A stretch of 6,204 nucleotides of DNA from an uncultured Dechloromonas sp. (lineage in GTDB: Bacteria; Pseudomonadota; Gammaproteobacteria; Burkholderiales; Rhodocyclaceae): positions 1 through 6,204 of the forward strand of contig CALKUR010000102.1 of assembly GCA_937996725.1 (NCBI GenBank), read 5' to 3'. The notes under the pieces are model-generated. The model ran no database searches and was not told the DNA's origin. It worked only from the letters and a program-made list of their open reading frames with translations. Shown here piece after piece: positions 1-6,204 of the stretch. The first letter of the stretch is position 1. Each line of letters starts with the position of its first letter. A program made the translations under genes and the position numbers.

Positions 1-2
1 TT

Positions 3-1034
3 GGTTTTAAAGGGGTCGAGAATCTGGGGCAAGGGCTTAAAGGAATCTTTCAAGCAGAAACAGGCGTCAACGTTTCCGGAAATAATGGATCGGGGGTCGC
101 ATTTGGTACGGGTGAACTTTTTGGAGCTGGCATGCGGGATAGCTACGTTGGCTTGACGGGTCAGTTTGGCTCGGCCATTGCGGGGTATCTATCACCCCCG
201 GTTCGGTCAACCTTGGCATCCGCAGCAGTGATGCCCGGCGGCACAGGTCCGGCTGACATCACCAAACAAATGACAGCAATTCGATTAGGTCGTCCAGTTG
301 GTGGCACCCAATATTCTTCCACAGTACGGTCAACGGGAATCATGTACGCCATGCCCACCTTTTACGGCGTGGACGGCACGATTATGTATAGCGGTTCCAA
401 CAACAATGGCACGACCAATACCACGCCTGCTGCAAGCTGCTCGGGAGACGAAGCATCTGCCTGTTCAATGACACCACAAAGCATATTTGGATTTAACCTC
501 GGATGGACGGGTTATGGACTCAGTTTGAAAGGGGCTTTTCAACAGGCCACGAATAGAATTACACCAGTTGCGGGGACCAATATTGGGAATTATGGCGACT
601 ACACAACCTATCTACTGACCCCCGCCTACACCGGGATTCCTGGCCTTAAAATTTCGGCCGTGTATGCGCGAAATAGCTTAGGAACCGTAGGTACAACGCT
701 CGCGACCCCTCAAGGCGCCGGCAAGTTAACGAACAATCAGCTCTGGATGGGCATTTCCTATCGAAAAGGACTCTGGGAACCTCGCTTTGCTGCATCTTGG
801 AGCAGCGATCTTAATGGGTCTGATGTCCAACAATTGGGTTCACGTCAATGGACAGCAAACCTAGGCCACTTCCTCAGTGAGCGAACGCAGGTTTATGGTG
901 TCATCTCGAACCTCAGCAATTCAGCAAACCAGACCTTCACACTGGGGCTGCAGACATCTCAACTGGGCACATCTGGCATAACCTCCGGATCCAATCTCTT
1001 TACATATGGTCTCGGGTTGAGAACTTCTTTTTGA
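3..1034 (+). CDS. Gram-negative porin, outer-membrane beta-barrel (5' end missing)
   Basis: This is the C-terminal part (343 residues) of a general diffusion porin of the betaproteobacterial type, expected to form a trimeric beta-barrel for small hydrophilic solutes in the outer membrane. The frame is already open at position 3, so the ATG at 132 is internal. The opening residues GFKGVENLGQGLKGIFQAE are the conserved early strands of the family (usually 'GFKG.EDLG.GLKA.FQ.E'), and DSYVGLTGQFG matches the next conserved strand. The protein ends LGLRTSF; a terminal Phe is the usual outer-membrane assembly signal. About 40-60 N-terminal residues, including the signal peptide, lie outside the window. 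Loops are rich in Gly, Thr, Ser and Asn. One loop has two cysteines (codons 438-440 and 462-464), uncommon in porins. Substrate cannot be inferred. The gene converges on pbpG with a 76-bp gap. The family call is firm; the exact homologue is not known. Confidence -1.
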   Translation, partial: GFKGVENLGQGLKGIFQAETGVNVSGNNGSGVAFGTGELFGAGMRDSYVGLTGQFGSAIAGYLSPPVRSTLASAAVMPGGTGPADITKQMTAIRLGRPVGGTQYSSTVRSTGIMYAMPTFYGVDGTIMYSGSNNNGTTNTTPAASCSGDEASACSMTPQSIFGFNLGWTGYGLSLKGAFQQATNRITPVAGTNIGNYGDYTTYLLTPAYTGIPGLKISAVYARNSLGTVGTTLATPQGAGKLTNNQLWMGISYRKGLWEPRFAASWSSDLNGSDVQQLGSRQWTANLGHFLSERTQVYGVISNLSNSANQTFTLGLQTSQLGTSGITSGSNLFTYGLGLRTSF

Positions 1035-1066
1035 AGGATGTTCCGGACGGAGGGGGCTCTTTTGCT

Positions 1067-1092
1067 GAACGTAACAAGTCGGTTAAACGTTC
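1067..1092 (+). terminator. weak hairpin, possible porin terminator
   Basis: GAACGT (1067-1072) pairs with ACGTTC (1087-1092). Three more pairs, AAC (1073-1075) with GTT (1082-1084), form across a two-base AA bulge, leaving a six-base loop. On the plus strand the hairpin is followed by TGTATTTGTTG, a T-rich but broken tract. It starts 32 bases after the porin stop and lies before the pbpG stop, the right place for a terminator in a convergent gap. The stem is short and bulged, so this is tentative. Confidence -1.
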
Positions 1093-1110
1093 TGTATTTG
1101 TTGCGCTAAA

Positions 1111-2211
1111 TCAGCTACGGGTGGCTTCGGCCCATTTCTTCAACCGGTTGGCATCGCCAACACGTGTCATCGAGCCTTCGGAATCCAGCAACACAAAGAC
1201 CATGGGTCGATTGTTCACTTTGGCCTGCATCACAAGACACTTGCCGGCTTCACGGATAAAACCGGTTTTGGTCACGCCGATATCCCAGTCGTCTGAACGA
1301 ACCAAGGGATTGGTGTTCCGGTATTCCTGAATTCTGCCGCGCACATCAAACTTGGCGTCCGAAGTCGTGGACGCTTCGCGGATCGGCGCATACTTGGACG
1401 CAGCTGCCACCATCTTGGCCAGATCACGCGCCGTCGACACGTTGCCGGAATTTAACCCCGTCGGATCCAGAAAACGGGAGTTGGTCATGCCCAATTCCTG
1501 TGCCTTACGATTCATCGCGGCCACAAAGGCGGGGATGCCACCCGGATAGTTGCGACCCAGTGCGTGTGCCGCGCGATTCTCCGATGACATCAACGCTAAC
1601 AGCAGCGCTTCCTGACGCGTCAGTTGCGTACCGACCGCCAAACGGGAACGACTGCCCTTCAACGTATCGACGTCATCATCAGTGATGTAAAACTCTTCGT
1701 TCATCGGCAAGTGGGCGTCCAGCATCACCATCGCCGTCATCAGTTTGGTAATAGACGCAATCGGCACGATCTGCGAAGCATTCTTCTGATACAGGGCTTC
1801 GCCGTTCTGCATGTCGATGAGCAATGCGGCATGGGAATGCAGCCCAGGGGAAGTACCGGCCGGGCCGTTCCATTCGCCCCAATGATCTGGCGGATTATCA
1901 CGACGCTTCTTGCTGGCCAATAAACGGCTCGGCTTCGCGGATGTGGCAGTGACCACTTTCTCCTTGGCGGCTTTCTGGGCGGCCAGGGTTTTAGGCGTTT
2001 CTTTCAGCGCCTGCGACTTCACCGGCTTGGCCGATTTCTTGGCGCTCTTGGCGTTCTTGGCCGCGGGCGCAGCCTTGGCCGATGTCGCGTTCTTGGCGCT
2101 CTTGTTATCCGCGTCTTTATTATTGGCCGCCTGCACAGGCAACGTCAGAAAGCCACCTGCCAGCAACACCAGCAGCACACGGAAAATTTCGGAACGCTTC
2201 AATAAAACCAT
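1111..2211 (-). CDS. pbpG: D-alanyl-D-alanine endopeptidase (PBP7-like, peptidase S11)
   Basis: A 366-residue low-molecular-weight penicillin-binding protein. By family knowledge it is periplasmic and cuts D-Ala-mDAP cross-links in peptidoglycan during wall remodelling. All three active-site motifs are present in order: SITK (Ser153-Lys156, nucleophile and base), SEN (Ser210-Asn212) and KTG (315-317). Residues 1-28 form a signal peptide: positive start (LLKR), hydrophobic core VLLVLLAGGFLTL, and probable cleavage after VQA. Residues 29-103 are a Lys/Ala-rich, low-complexity, probably disordered linker; the catalytic domain follows from about residue 125. I start at the ATG at 2211 because the signal peptide begins there. 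The frame stays open to an ATG at 2328, but that would place the hairpin at 2287-2316 inside the gene and bury the signal peptide. No strong Shine-Dalgarno is visible before 2211. The gene lies downstream of maeB on the same strand, but the hairpin between them suggests its own promoter. A DacA-type carboxypeptidase is less likely, as there is no extended C-terminal domain or amphipathic tail. Confidence -1.
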   Translation of the reverse strand: MVLLKRSEIFRVLLVLLAGGFLTLPVQAANNKDADNKSAKNATSAKAAPAAKNAKSAKKSAKPVKSQALKETPKTLAAQKAAKEKVVTATSAKPSRLLASKKRRDNPPDHWGEWNGPAGTSPGLHSHAALLIDMQNGEALYQKNASQIVPIASITKLMTAMVMLDAHLPMNEEFYITDDDVDTLKGSRSRLAVGTQLTRQEALLLALMSSENRAAHALGRNYPGGIPAFVAAMNRKAQELGMTNSRFLDPTGLNSGNVSTARDLAKMVAAASKYAPIREASTTSDAKFDVRGRIQEYRNTNPLVRSDDWDIGVTKTGFIREAGKCLVMQAKVNNRPMVFVLLDSEGSMTRVGDANRLKKWAEATRS

Positions 2212-2286
2212 ACGGACACCACAGCAAGGGCCTTGCAGGATGCCCCGCAAAACCGGATTCAGACAATACCCGTATTTTAACGCAAA

Positions 2287-2316
2287 CGCCCCGGTTTTCA
2301 AGAAAAAACCGGGGCG
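2287..2316 (-). terminator. strong hairpin, probable maeB terminator
   Basis: A perfect 12-bp inverted repeat: CGCCCCGGTTTT (2287-2298) and AAAACCGGGGCG (2305-2316), with a six-base loop. On the minus strand it starts about 50 bases past the maeB stop and is followed by TTTGCGTTAAAA, an interrupted T tract; the stem also carries an A:T stretch at its loop end. The position fits a terminator separating maeB from pbpG. With no clean poly-T run, efficiency is uncertain. On the plus strand it is followed by AAAA and has no gene to terminate. Confidence -1.
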
Positions 2317-2364
2317 AAAATCCATCAAAAATAATGGGATAGCTTATCTAGCTTAAGCATTGCC

Positions 2365-4719
2365 TCAGTTATCGGCACCTTCGTCCATCAGCGCATCCAC
2401 GACGGCCAGGGCCGTCACGTTCACGATACGTCGTACCGTCGCGGTCGGTGTCAGAATATGCGCCGGTTTGCGCGATCCCAGCAAGATTGGGCCAACGGTC
2501 AGGTTATCGCCCGCCGCCACTTTCAACAGATTGAATGCAATGTTGGCCGCATCCAGATTCGGCATGATCAGCAAGTTGGCCTGGCCTTTGAGGCGACTGT
2601 TCGGGAAGACCTGCGCACGAATCTGTTCGTCTAGCGCCGCATCACCGTGCATCTCACCTTCCACTTCCAGCCCGGGCGCCACTTCACGCAAACGCGCCAA
2701 CAGCGCGCGCATCTTTTCGGCCGTCGGTGTATCCAGGCTACCAAACGACGAATGCGACAACAGCGCAACTTTTGGCGCGATACCAAAGCGGCGCACTTCT
2801 TCCGCTGCCAACAAGGTCGTCTGAACCAGCTCGTCTACCGTCGGGTTGTAATTCACATAAGTATCGGCCACAAAAACCGTGCGGCTCGGCAACATCAACA
2901 GGTTCATCGCCGCCAAGCGGTTGACGCCGGGTGCGTTACCGATGATGTTCTCGACGTGCGTCAAATGCAGTTCGTAGCGGCCGAAGGTGCCACACACCAT
3001 GCCGTCAGCGTAACCAAGGCGCACCATCAAAGCCGCGTACAACGTTGCGCGCCGGCGGATCTCGCGCTTGGCGTAATCCGGGCCCACACCCTTGCGCTCC
3101 GTCAGGCGATGATATTCCTGCCAGAACTCGTCGTAGTGTTGTTCGAAGAACGGGCCATCGTTATATATCACCTCAAAGTCCACATCCGGACGAATGCGCA
3201 ATCCGGCTGTTTCGATCTTGCGTTCGATTTCAGCAGGCCGACCAATCAACAGCGGTTTAGCGATGCCCTCGTCACAGACAACCTGTACCGCACGCAACAC
3301 GCGCTCATCTTCGCCCTCGGCGAACACAATGCGCTTGGGCGCCAGCTTCGCCTGCGCGAAGACCGGCTTCATGATCATGCCGGAGTGGTACACAAACTCG
3401 TTCAGACTCTGCAGATAGCTTTCCCAATCGCGAATCGGGCGCGTCGCGACACCTGAATCCATCGCGGCCTGCGCCACTGCCGGCGCAATCTTCACGATCA
3501 GGCGTGGGTCAAATGGCTTGGGAATCAGATACTCGCGACCAAAACCGCTGACCTTTTCACCGTAAGCCGAGGCCACCACATCCGACTGCTCGGCACGCGC
3601 CAGATCGGCAATCGCCTTCACTGCCGCCAGTTTCATTTCTTCGGTAATCGTCGAGGCACCGACGTCCAACGCGCCCCGGAAAATAAAGGGGAAACACAGC
3701 ACGTTGTTGACCTGATTCGGATAGTCCGAACGTCCAGTCGCGATGATGGCGTCATCACGCACCGCACGTACTTCGTGCGGCAGAATCTCCGGCGTCGGAT
3801 TGGCCAGCGCCAAAATCAGCGGTTGCTTGCCCATCTTGGCAACCATCTCCGGTTTCAACACCCCGCCAGCGGACAAGCCCAAAAACACATCGGCCCCTTC
3901 AATCACTTCGGACAAGGTGCGCGCATCGGTTTTTTTGGCGTAGACCGCCTTGATCGGGTCCATATCTTCCGGACGACCTTCATAGACCACACCATGAATA
4001 TCGGTGACCCAGATATTTTCAACGGGAATGCCCAGCTGCACCAACAGGCCGAGGCATGCCAAGGCCGCAGCACCGGCACCGGATGTCACCAGTTTGACTT
4101 TCTTGAGGTCCTTGCCGAGCAGATGCAGGCCATTCAACAGCGCCGCACCGACGACGATGGCCGTGCCATGCTGGTCATCGTGAAAAACAGGGATCTTCAT
4201 CCGTTCGCGCAGCTTCTTCTCGATGTAGAAGCATTCGGGCGCTTTGATGTCTTCTAGGTTAATGCCACCGAAGGTCGGCTCCAGGCTGGCGATAATCTCC
4301 ACCAGGCGATCCGGGTCGTTTTCGCTGACTTCCAGATCGAATACATCGATATTGGCGAATTTTTTAAACAACACGCCCTTGCCTTCCATCACCGGCTTGG
4401 CGGCGAGTGGGCCAATATTGCCAAGCCCCAGAACCGCGGTACCGTTAGTGATGACGCCAACGAGGTTAGCACGCGATGTCAGCGTCGCCACTTCATCCGG
4501 CCGGGCGACGATTTCCTCACAGGCCGCCGCCACGCCCGGCGAATAGGCCATCGACAGGTCGTACTGGTTGGTCAGCTGTTTGGTGGGCGTAACCGCGATC
4601 TTCCCGGGTTTGGGAAACCGGTGGTAATACAGTGCGGATTCCCGCAGTCGCTGCGTATTCTGTTGAGCCGATTCGTCGGCAATCTTTTGATTTTGTTTGA
4701 TTTTTTCTGGCACAGCCAT
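2365..4719 (-). CDS. maeB: NADP-dependent malic enzyme with phosphotransacetylase-like C-terminal domain
   Basis: A complete cytoplasmic hybrid malic enzyme of 784 residues, slightly longer than E. coli MaeB (759). It decarboxylates L-malate to pyruvate and CO2 while making NADPH. The extra length is mainly about 20 polar residues before ESALYYHRFPKPGKI, where the E. coli protein begins. The malic domain (about 25-430) shows AYSPGVA and NGTAVLGLGNIG, the metal-binding region INLEDIKAPE (Glu156, Asp157), HDDQHGTA (180-187, with Asp181 and Asp182), the dinucleotide fold GAGAAA (214-219), LANP (305-308) and NQVNNVLCFPFIFRGALD. Residues from about 446 to the end form the PTA-like domain, including GEMHGDAAL, LKGQANLLIMPN and LTPTATVRRIVN. 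In E. coli this domain is not known to act as a transacetylase and mediates acetyl-CoA inhibition; the same role is inferred here. The start is MAVPEK at 4719; a GTG at 4713 is an alternative better spaced from the only GGAG. maeB is divergent from pckG. NADP preference is assigned by family. Confidence -1.
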   Translation of the reverse strand: MAVPEKIKQNQKIADESAQQNTQRLRESALYYHRFPKPGKIAVTPTKQLTNQYDLSMAYSPGVAAACEEIVARPDEVATLTSRANLVGVITNGTAVLGLGNIGPLAAKPVMEGKGVLFKKFANIDVFDLEVSENDPDRLVEIIASLEPTFGGINLEDIKAPECFYIEKKLRERMKIPVFHDDQHGTAIVVGAALLNGLHLLGKDLKKVKLVTSGAGAAALACLGLLVQLGIPVENIWVTDIHGVVYEGRPEDMDPIKAVYAKKTDARTLSEVIEGADVFLGLSAGGVLKPEMVAKMGKQPLILALANPTPEILPHEVRAVRDDAIIATGRSDYPNQVNNVLCFPFIFRGALDVGASTITEEMKLAAVKAIADLARAEQSDVVASAYGEKVSGFGREYLIPKPFDPRLIVKIAPAVAQAAMDSGVATRPIRDWESYLQSLNEFVYHSGMIMKPVFAQAKLAPKRIVFAEGEDERVLRAVQVVCDEGIAKPLLIGRPAEIERKIETAGLRIRPDVDFEVIYNDGPFFEQHYDEFWQEYHRLTERKGVGPDYAKREIRRRATLYAALMVRLGYADGMVCGTFGRYELHLTHVENIIGNAPGVNRLAAMNLLMLPSRTVFVADTYVNYNPTVDELVQTTLLAAEEVRRFGIAPKVALLSHSSFGSLDTPTAEKMRALLARLREVAPGLEVEGEMHGDAALDEQIRAQVFPNSRLKGQANLLIMPNLDAANIAFNLLKVAAGDNLTVGPILLGSRKPAHILTPTATVRRIVNVTALAVVDALMDEGADN

Positions 4720-4838
4720 GTCTCCGGGAGATCTTATTCTCCCCATAGCATACGCCGCTTTCTCTGTCGTGCGTGAAGTGAGATAATTATGGTTTTAGCG
4801 CAAACCTCAGAGAATGCCTCGGATACACAGGAGAAATC
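4720..4838. promoter_or_regulatory. divergent maeB/pckG intergenic control region
   Basis: These 119 bases separate the two divergent gene starts and must hold promoters for both unless transcription starts further away. On the plus strand, GATAAT (4782-4787) resembles a -10 box for pckG, but the matching -35 position (TTTCTC, 4759-4764) is poor. On the minus strand, TATGCT just upstream of maeB is a weak -10 candidate. AGGAGA (4829-4834) is the pckG ribosome-binding site, four bases before its ATG. No known operator consensus was recognised, so the boxes are guesses, although the divergent layout itself is certain. Confidence -1.
4721..4731 (-). promoter_or_regulatory. maeB ribosome-binding site inside a small palindrome
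   Basis: TCTCC-G-GGAGA is a perfect 5-1-5 palindrome. Read on the minus strand, GGAG (4725-4722) is the only Shine-Dalgarno-like motif near the maeB start. It ends two bases before ATG 4719 and eight bases before GTG 4713. The spacing therefore favours GTG, whereas the ATG is the usual type of start codon. The two choices differ by only two residues (Met-Ala). The one-base loop makes an RNA hairpin unlikely; a protein-binding site is possible. Confidence -1.
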
Positions 4839-6204
4839 ATGGTCGCCATTAACGCCCCGGAATATGTCAAGAACACCCGGCTCAAGGCCTGGGTCGAGGA
4901 AATCGCCCAGCTTACCGAACCGGAACACGTCGTCTGGTGCGATGGATCTCAGGAAGAATACGACCGTCTCTGCGCCCAGATGGTCGAAGCCGGCACCCTG
5001 ATCAAGCTGAACGCCGCCAAGCGCCCCAACTCCTACCTCGCCTTCTCCGATCCGTCGGATGTGGCGCGCGTCGAAGACCGTACGTACATCTGCTCGGAAA
5101 AGCAGATCGATGCCGGCCCGACCAACAACTGGGAAGACCCCGCCAAGATGCGTAAAACCCTGAACGGTTTGTTCAAGGGCTGCATGAAGGGTCGCACCAT
5201 GTATGTGATTCCGTTCTCGATGGGTCCGCTGGGTTCGCCCATCGCCCACATCGGCGTTGAAATTTCGGATTCGCCCTACGTCGTAACCAACATGCGCACC
5301 ATGACGCGTATGGGTAAAGCCGTTGTCGAACTACTCGGCACCGATGGCGCGTTCGTACCGTGTATCCACACCGTGGGCGCACCGCTGGGTCAAGGTGAGA
5401 AAGATGTGGCCTGGCCCTGCAACCCAGACACCAAGTACATCGTCCACTTCCCGGAAACCCGCGAGATCTGGTCGTACGGTTCGGGCTACGGCGGCAACGC
5501 GCTGCTCGGCAAGAAGTGCCTGGCGCTGCGTATCGCGTCAACGATGGCGCGCGATGAAGGCTGGCTGGCCGAACACATGCTCATCCTCGGCGTCGAGTCG
5601 CCGGAAGGTGAAAAGTCCTACGTTGCTGCCGCCTTCCCGTCGGCTTGCGGCAAAACCAACTTCGCCATGCTGATTCCGCCGCAAAGCTTCAACGGCTGGA
5701 AAATCACCACCATCGGTGACGATATCGCCTGGATCAAGCCTGATGCAAAAGGCAATTTGCGTGCGATCAATCCTGAAGCTGGCTATTTTGGCGTGGCTCC
5801 CGGAACAAATAAGTCGTCAAACTACAACTGTATGGCAACACTTAGCCAAGACACCATTTTCACTAACGTGGCACTCACGGATGAAGGCGATGTATGGTGG
5901 GAAGGTATGACAAAAGAGCCCCCAGCTCACGCCATCGATTGGCAGGAGCGCGACTGGACTCCAGAGCTCGCAAAAGAGAAGGGCATTAAAGCTGCGCATC
6001 CGAACGCGCGCTTCACTGTCGCCGCCACTCAAAACCCTGTGCTCGATTCCGAGTGGGACAACCCTGAAGGGGTGGTGTGGTTTGGTGGAGATCCTCCTTG
6101 GGCTCCACACCACCCCAACGGGGTCATTCAGTTTCGACCAGGTGGTCGTGCAGGTCAGCACTCACAGTATTGGTGGGGCTGGCCTTTTTTTATATATCCA
6201 AATT
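4839..6204 (+). CDS. pckG: phosphoenolpyruvate carboxykinase, GTP-dependent (3' end missing, right end anomalous)
   Basis: PckG converts oxaloacetate and GTP to PEP, CO2 and GDP, the first committed step of gluconeogenesis from C4 acids; it is cytosolic. The frame gives 455 codons open to the window end; the family is usually about 600-620 residues, so the last third is absent. Clear motifs: GSGYGGNALLGKKCLALRIA (214-233, with the metal/substrate lysines 225-226), AEHMLI (His246, metal ligand), FPSACGKTN (266-274: P-loop, reactive Cys270 and the GTP-type signature) and GDDIAW (293-298, metal-binding Asp295). Homology continues through FTNVALTDEGDVWWEG and AAHPNARF. The ATG at 4839 has AGGAGA four bases upstream. 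Two oddities occur: codon use shifts at residue 301 (5739), and after about residue 411 the expected family sequence (PISAIIFGGRR...TVPLV) is replaced by unrelated Trp/Gly/Pro/His-rich residues without a stop. Identity up to residue 300 is very secure; what follows about 6072 may not be real pckG. Confidence -1.
   Translation, partial: MVAINAPEYVKNTRLKAWVEEIAQLTEPEHVVWCDGSQEEYDRLCAQMVEAGTLIKLNAAKRPNSYLAFSDPSDVARVEDRTYICSEKQIDAGPTNNWEDPAKMRKTLNGLFKGCMKGRTMYVIPFSMGPLGSPIAHIGVEISDSPYVVTNMRTMTRMGKAVVELLGTDGAFVPCIHTVGAPLGQGEKDVAWPCNPDTKYIVHFPETREIWSYGSGYGGNALLGKKCLALRIASTMARDEGWLAEHMLILGVESPEGEKSYVAAAFPSACGKTNFAMLIPPQSFNGWKITTIGDDIAWIKPDAKGNLRAINPEAGYFGVAPGTNKSSNYNCMATLSQDTIFTNVALTDEGDVWWEGMTKEPPAHAIDWQERDWTPELAKEKGIKAAHPNARFTVAATQNPVLDSEWDNPEGVVWFGGDPPWAPHHPNGVIQFRPGGRAGQHSQYWWGWPFFIYPN
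6069..6116. repeat. 12-bp perfect inverted repeat at the contig end
   Basis: GGGGTGGTGTGG (6069-6080) is the exact reverse complement of CCACACCACCCC (6105-6116), with a 24-base spacer. A smaller nested pair, GTGGAG (6085-6090) and CTCCAC (6103-6108), shares the right arm, so the two pairings are mutually exclusive. The repeat begins exactly where the pckG reading frame ceases to look like PEP carboxykinase. It has no T tract and lies inside an open frame, so it is not an obvious terminator. A fold-back sequencing or assembly artefact is the most economical reading. Confidence -1.

Noticed and set aside
1031..1330. 99-residue plus-strand frame immediately after the porin
   Set aside because: Most of it is antisense to the C-terminal part of pbpG, which carries the KTG motif. 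It overlaps the porin stop only by chance.
2212..2328. N-terminal extension of pbpG to the ATG at 2328
   Set aside because: It would put the terminator hairpin inside the coding region and leave the signal peptide 39 residues internal, so secretion would fail.
1910..2356. 148-residue plus-strand frame with a hydrophobic alanine/leucine-rich stretch that looks like a membrane protein
   Set aside because: The hydrophobic stretch is the reverse complement of the Lys/Ala-rich linker and signal peptide of pbpG, and the frame crosses the maeB terminator hairpin.
2647..3456. 269-residue open frame on the plus strand opposite maeB
   Set aside because: It is fully antisense to the conserved PTA-like domain and part of the malic domain. 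The translation is rich in Arg, His and Gln, typical of the complement of a GC-rich gene.
4720..4746. N-terminal extension of maeB to the ATG at 4746 (MGRIRSPGD...)
   Set aside because: No ribosome-binding site precedes it and the added residues resemble no MaeB start that I know; the starts at 4719 or 4713 lie next to a GGAG.
4734..5249. 171-residue open frame on the minus strand opposite the start of pckG
   Set aside because: It lies antisense to well-conserved PEP carboxykinase sequence and its protein resembles no family I recognise. High-GC codon bias readily leaves such frames open.
1..6204. Novel defence system, mobile element, CRISPR array, tRNA or rRNA
   Set aside because: The window is almost filled by four recognisable housekeeping or envelope genes. 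I found no direct-repeat array, transposase, integrase or tRNA-like sequence.

Overview
The window looks like a piece of a Gram-negative, probably betaproteobacterial, chromosome, most likely a metagenomic or draft contig. The evidence is a trimeric-porin-type outer-membrane protein ending in phenylalanine, a periplasmic PBP7-type D-alanyl-D-alanine endopeptidase, a hybrid malic enzyme/phosphotransacetylase (MaeB), and a GTP-dependent PEP carboxykinase (PckG). The assignment comes from recognising protein families; no search was run, so genus is not claimed.

Layout: (1) 3-1034, plus strand: the 3' part of a porin gene cut by the window start. (2) 1035-1110: a short convergent gap with a weak hairpin. 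(3) 1111-2211, minus strand: pbpG, a secreted endopeptidase with a long lysine/alanine-rich linker. (4) 2212-2364: intergenic, holding a perfect 12-bp hairpin that probably terminates maeB. (5) 2365-4719, minus strand: complete maeB. (6) 4720-4838: a 119-bp divergent control region. (7) 4839 to the window end, plus strand: pckG, open to the last base but clearly PEP carboxykinase only up to about residue 411.

The functional theme is the PEP-pyruvate-oxaloacetate node. PckG turns oxaloacetate into PEP, and MaeB turns malate into pyruvate with NADPH. Both draw on C4 acids when cells grow on organic acids or acetate, and their shared divergent promoter region makes coordinated control plausible. 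PbpG and the porin are envelope genes with no evident link to that node.

I see no new defence system, mobile element, CRISPR array, tRNA or rRNA. The oddest signal is at the right end. Codon use in pckG changes abruptly near 5739, and the protein stops resembling PEP carboxykinase near 6072, just where a 12-bp inverted repeat starts. Chimeric or poor-quality contig-end assembly is the simplest explanation.
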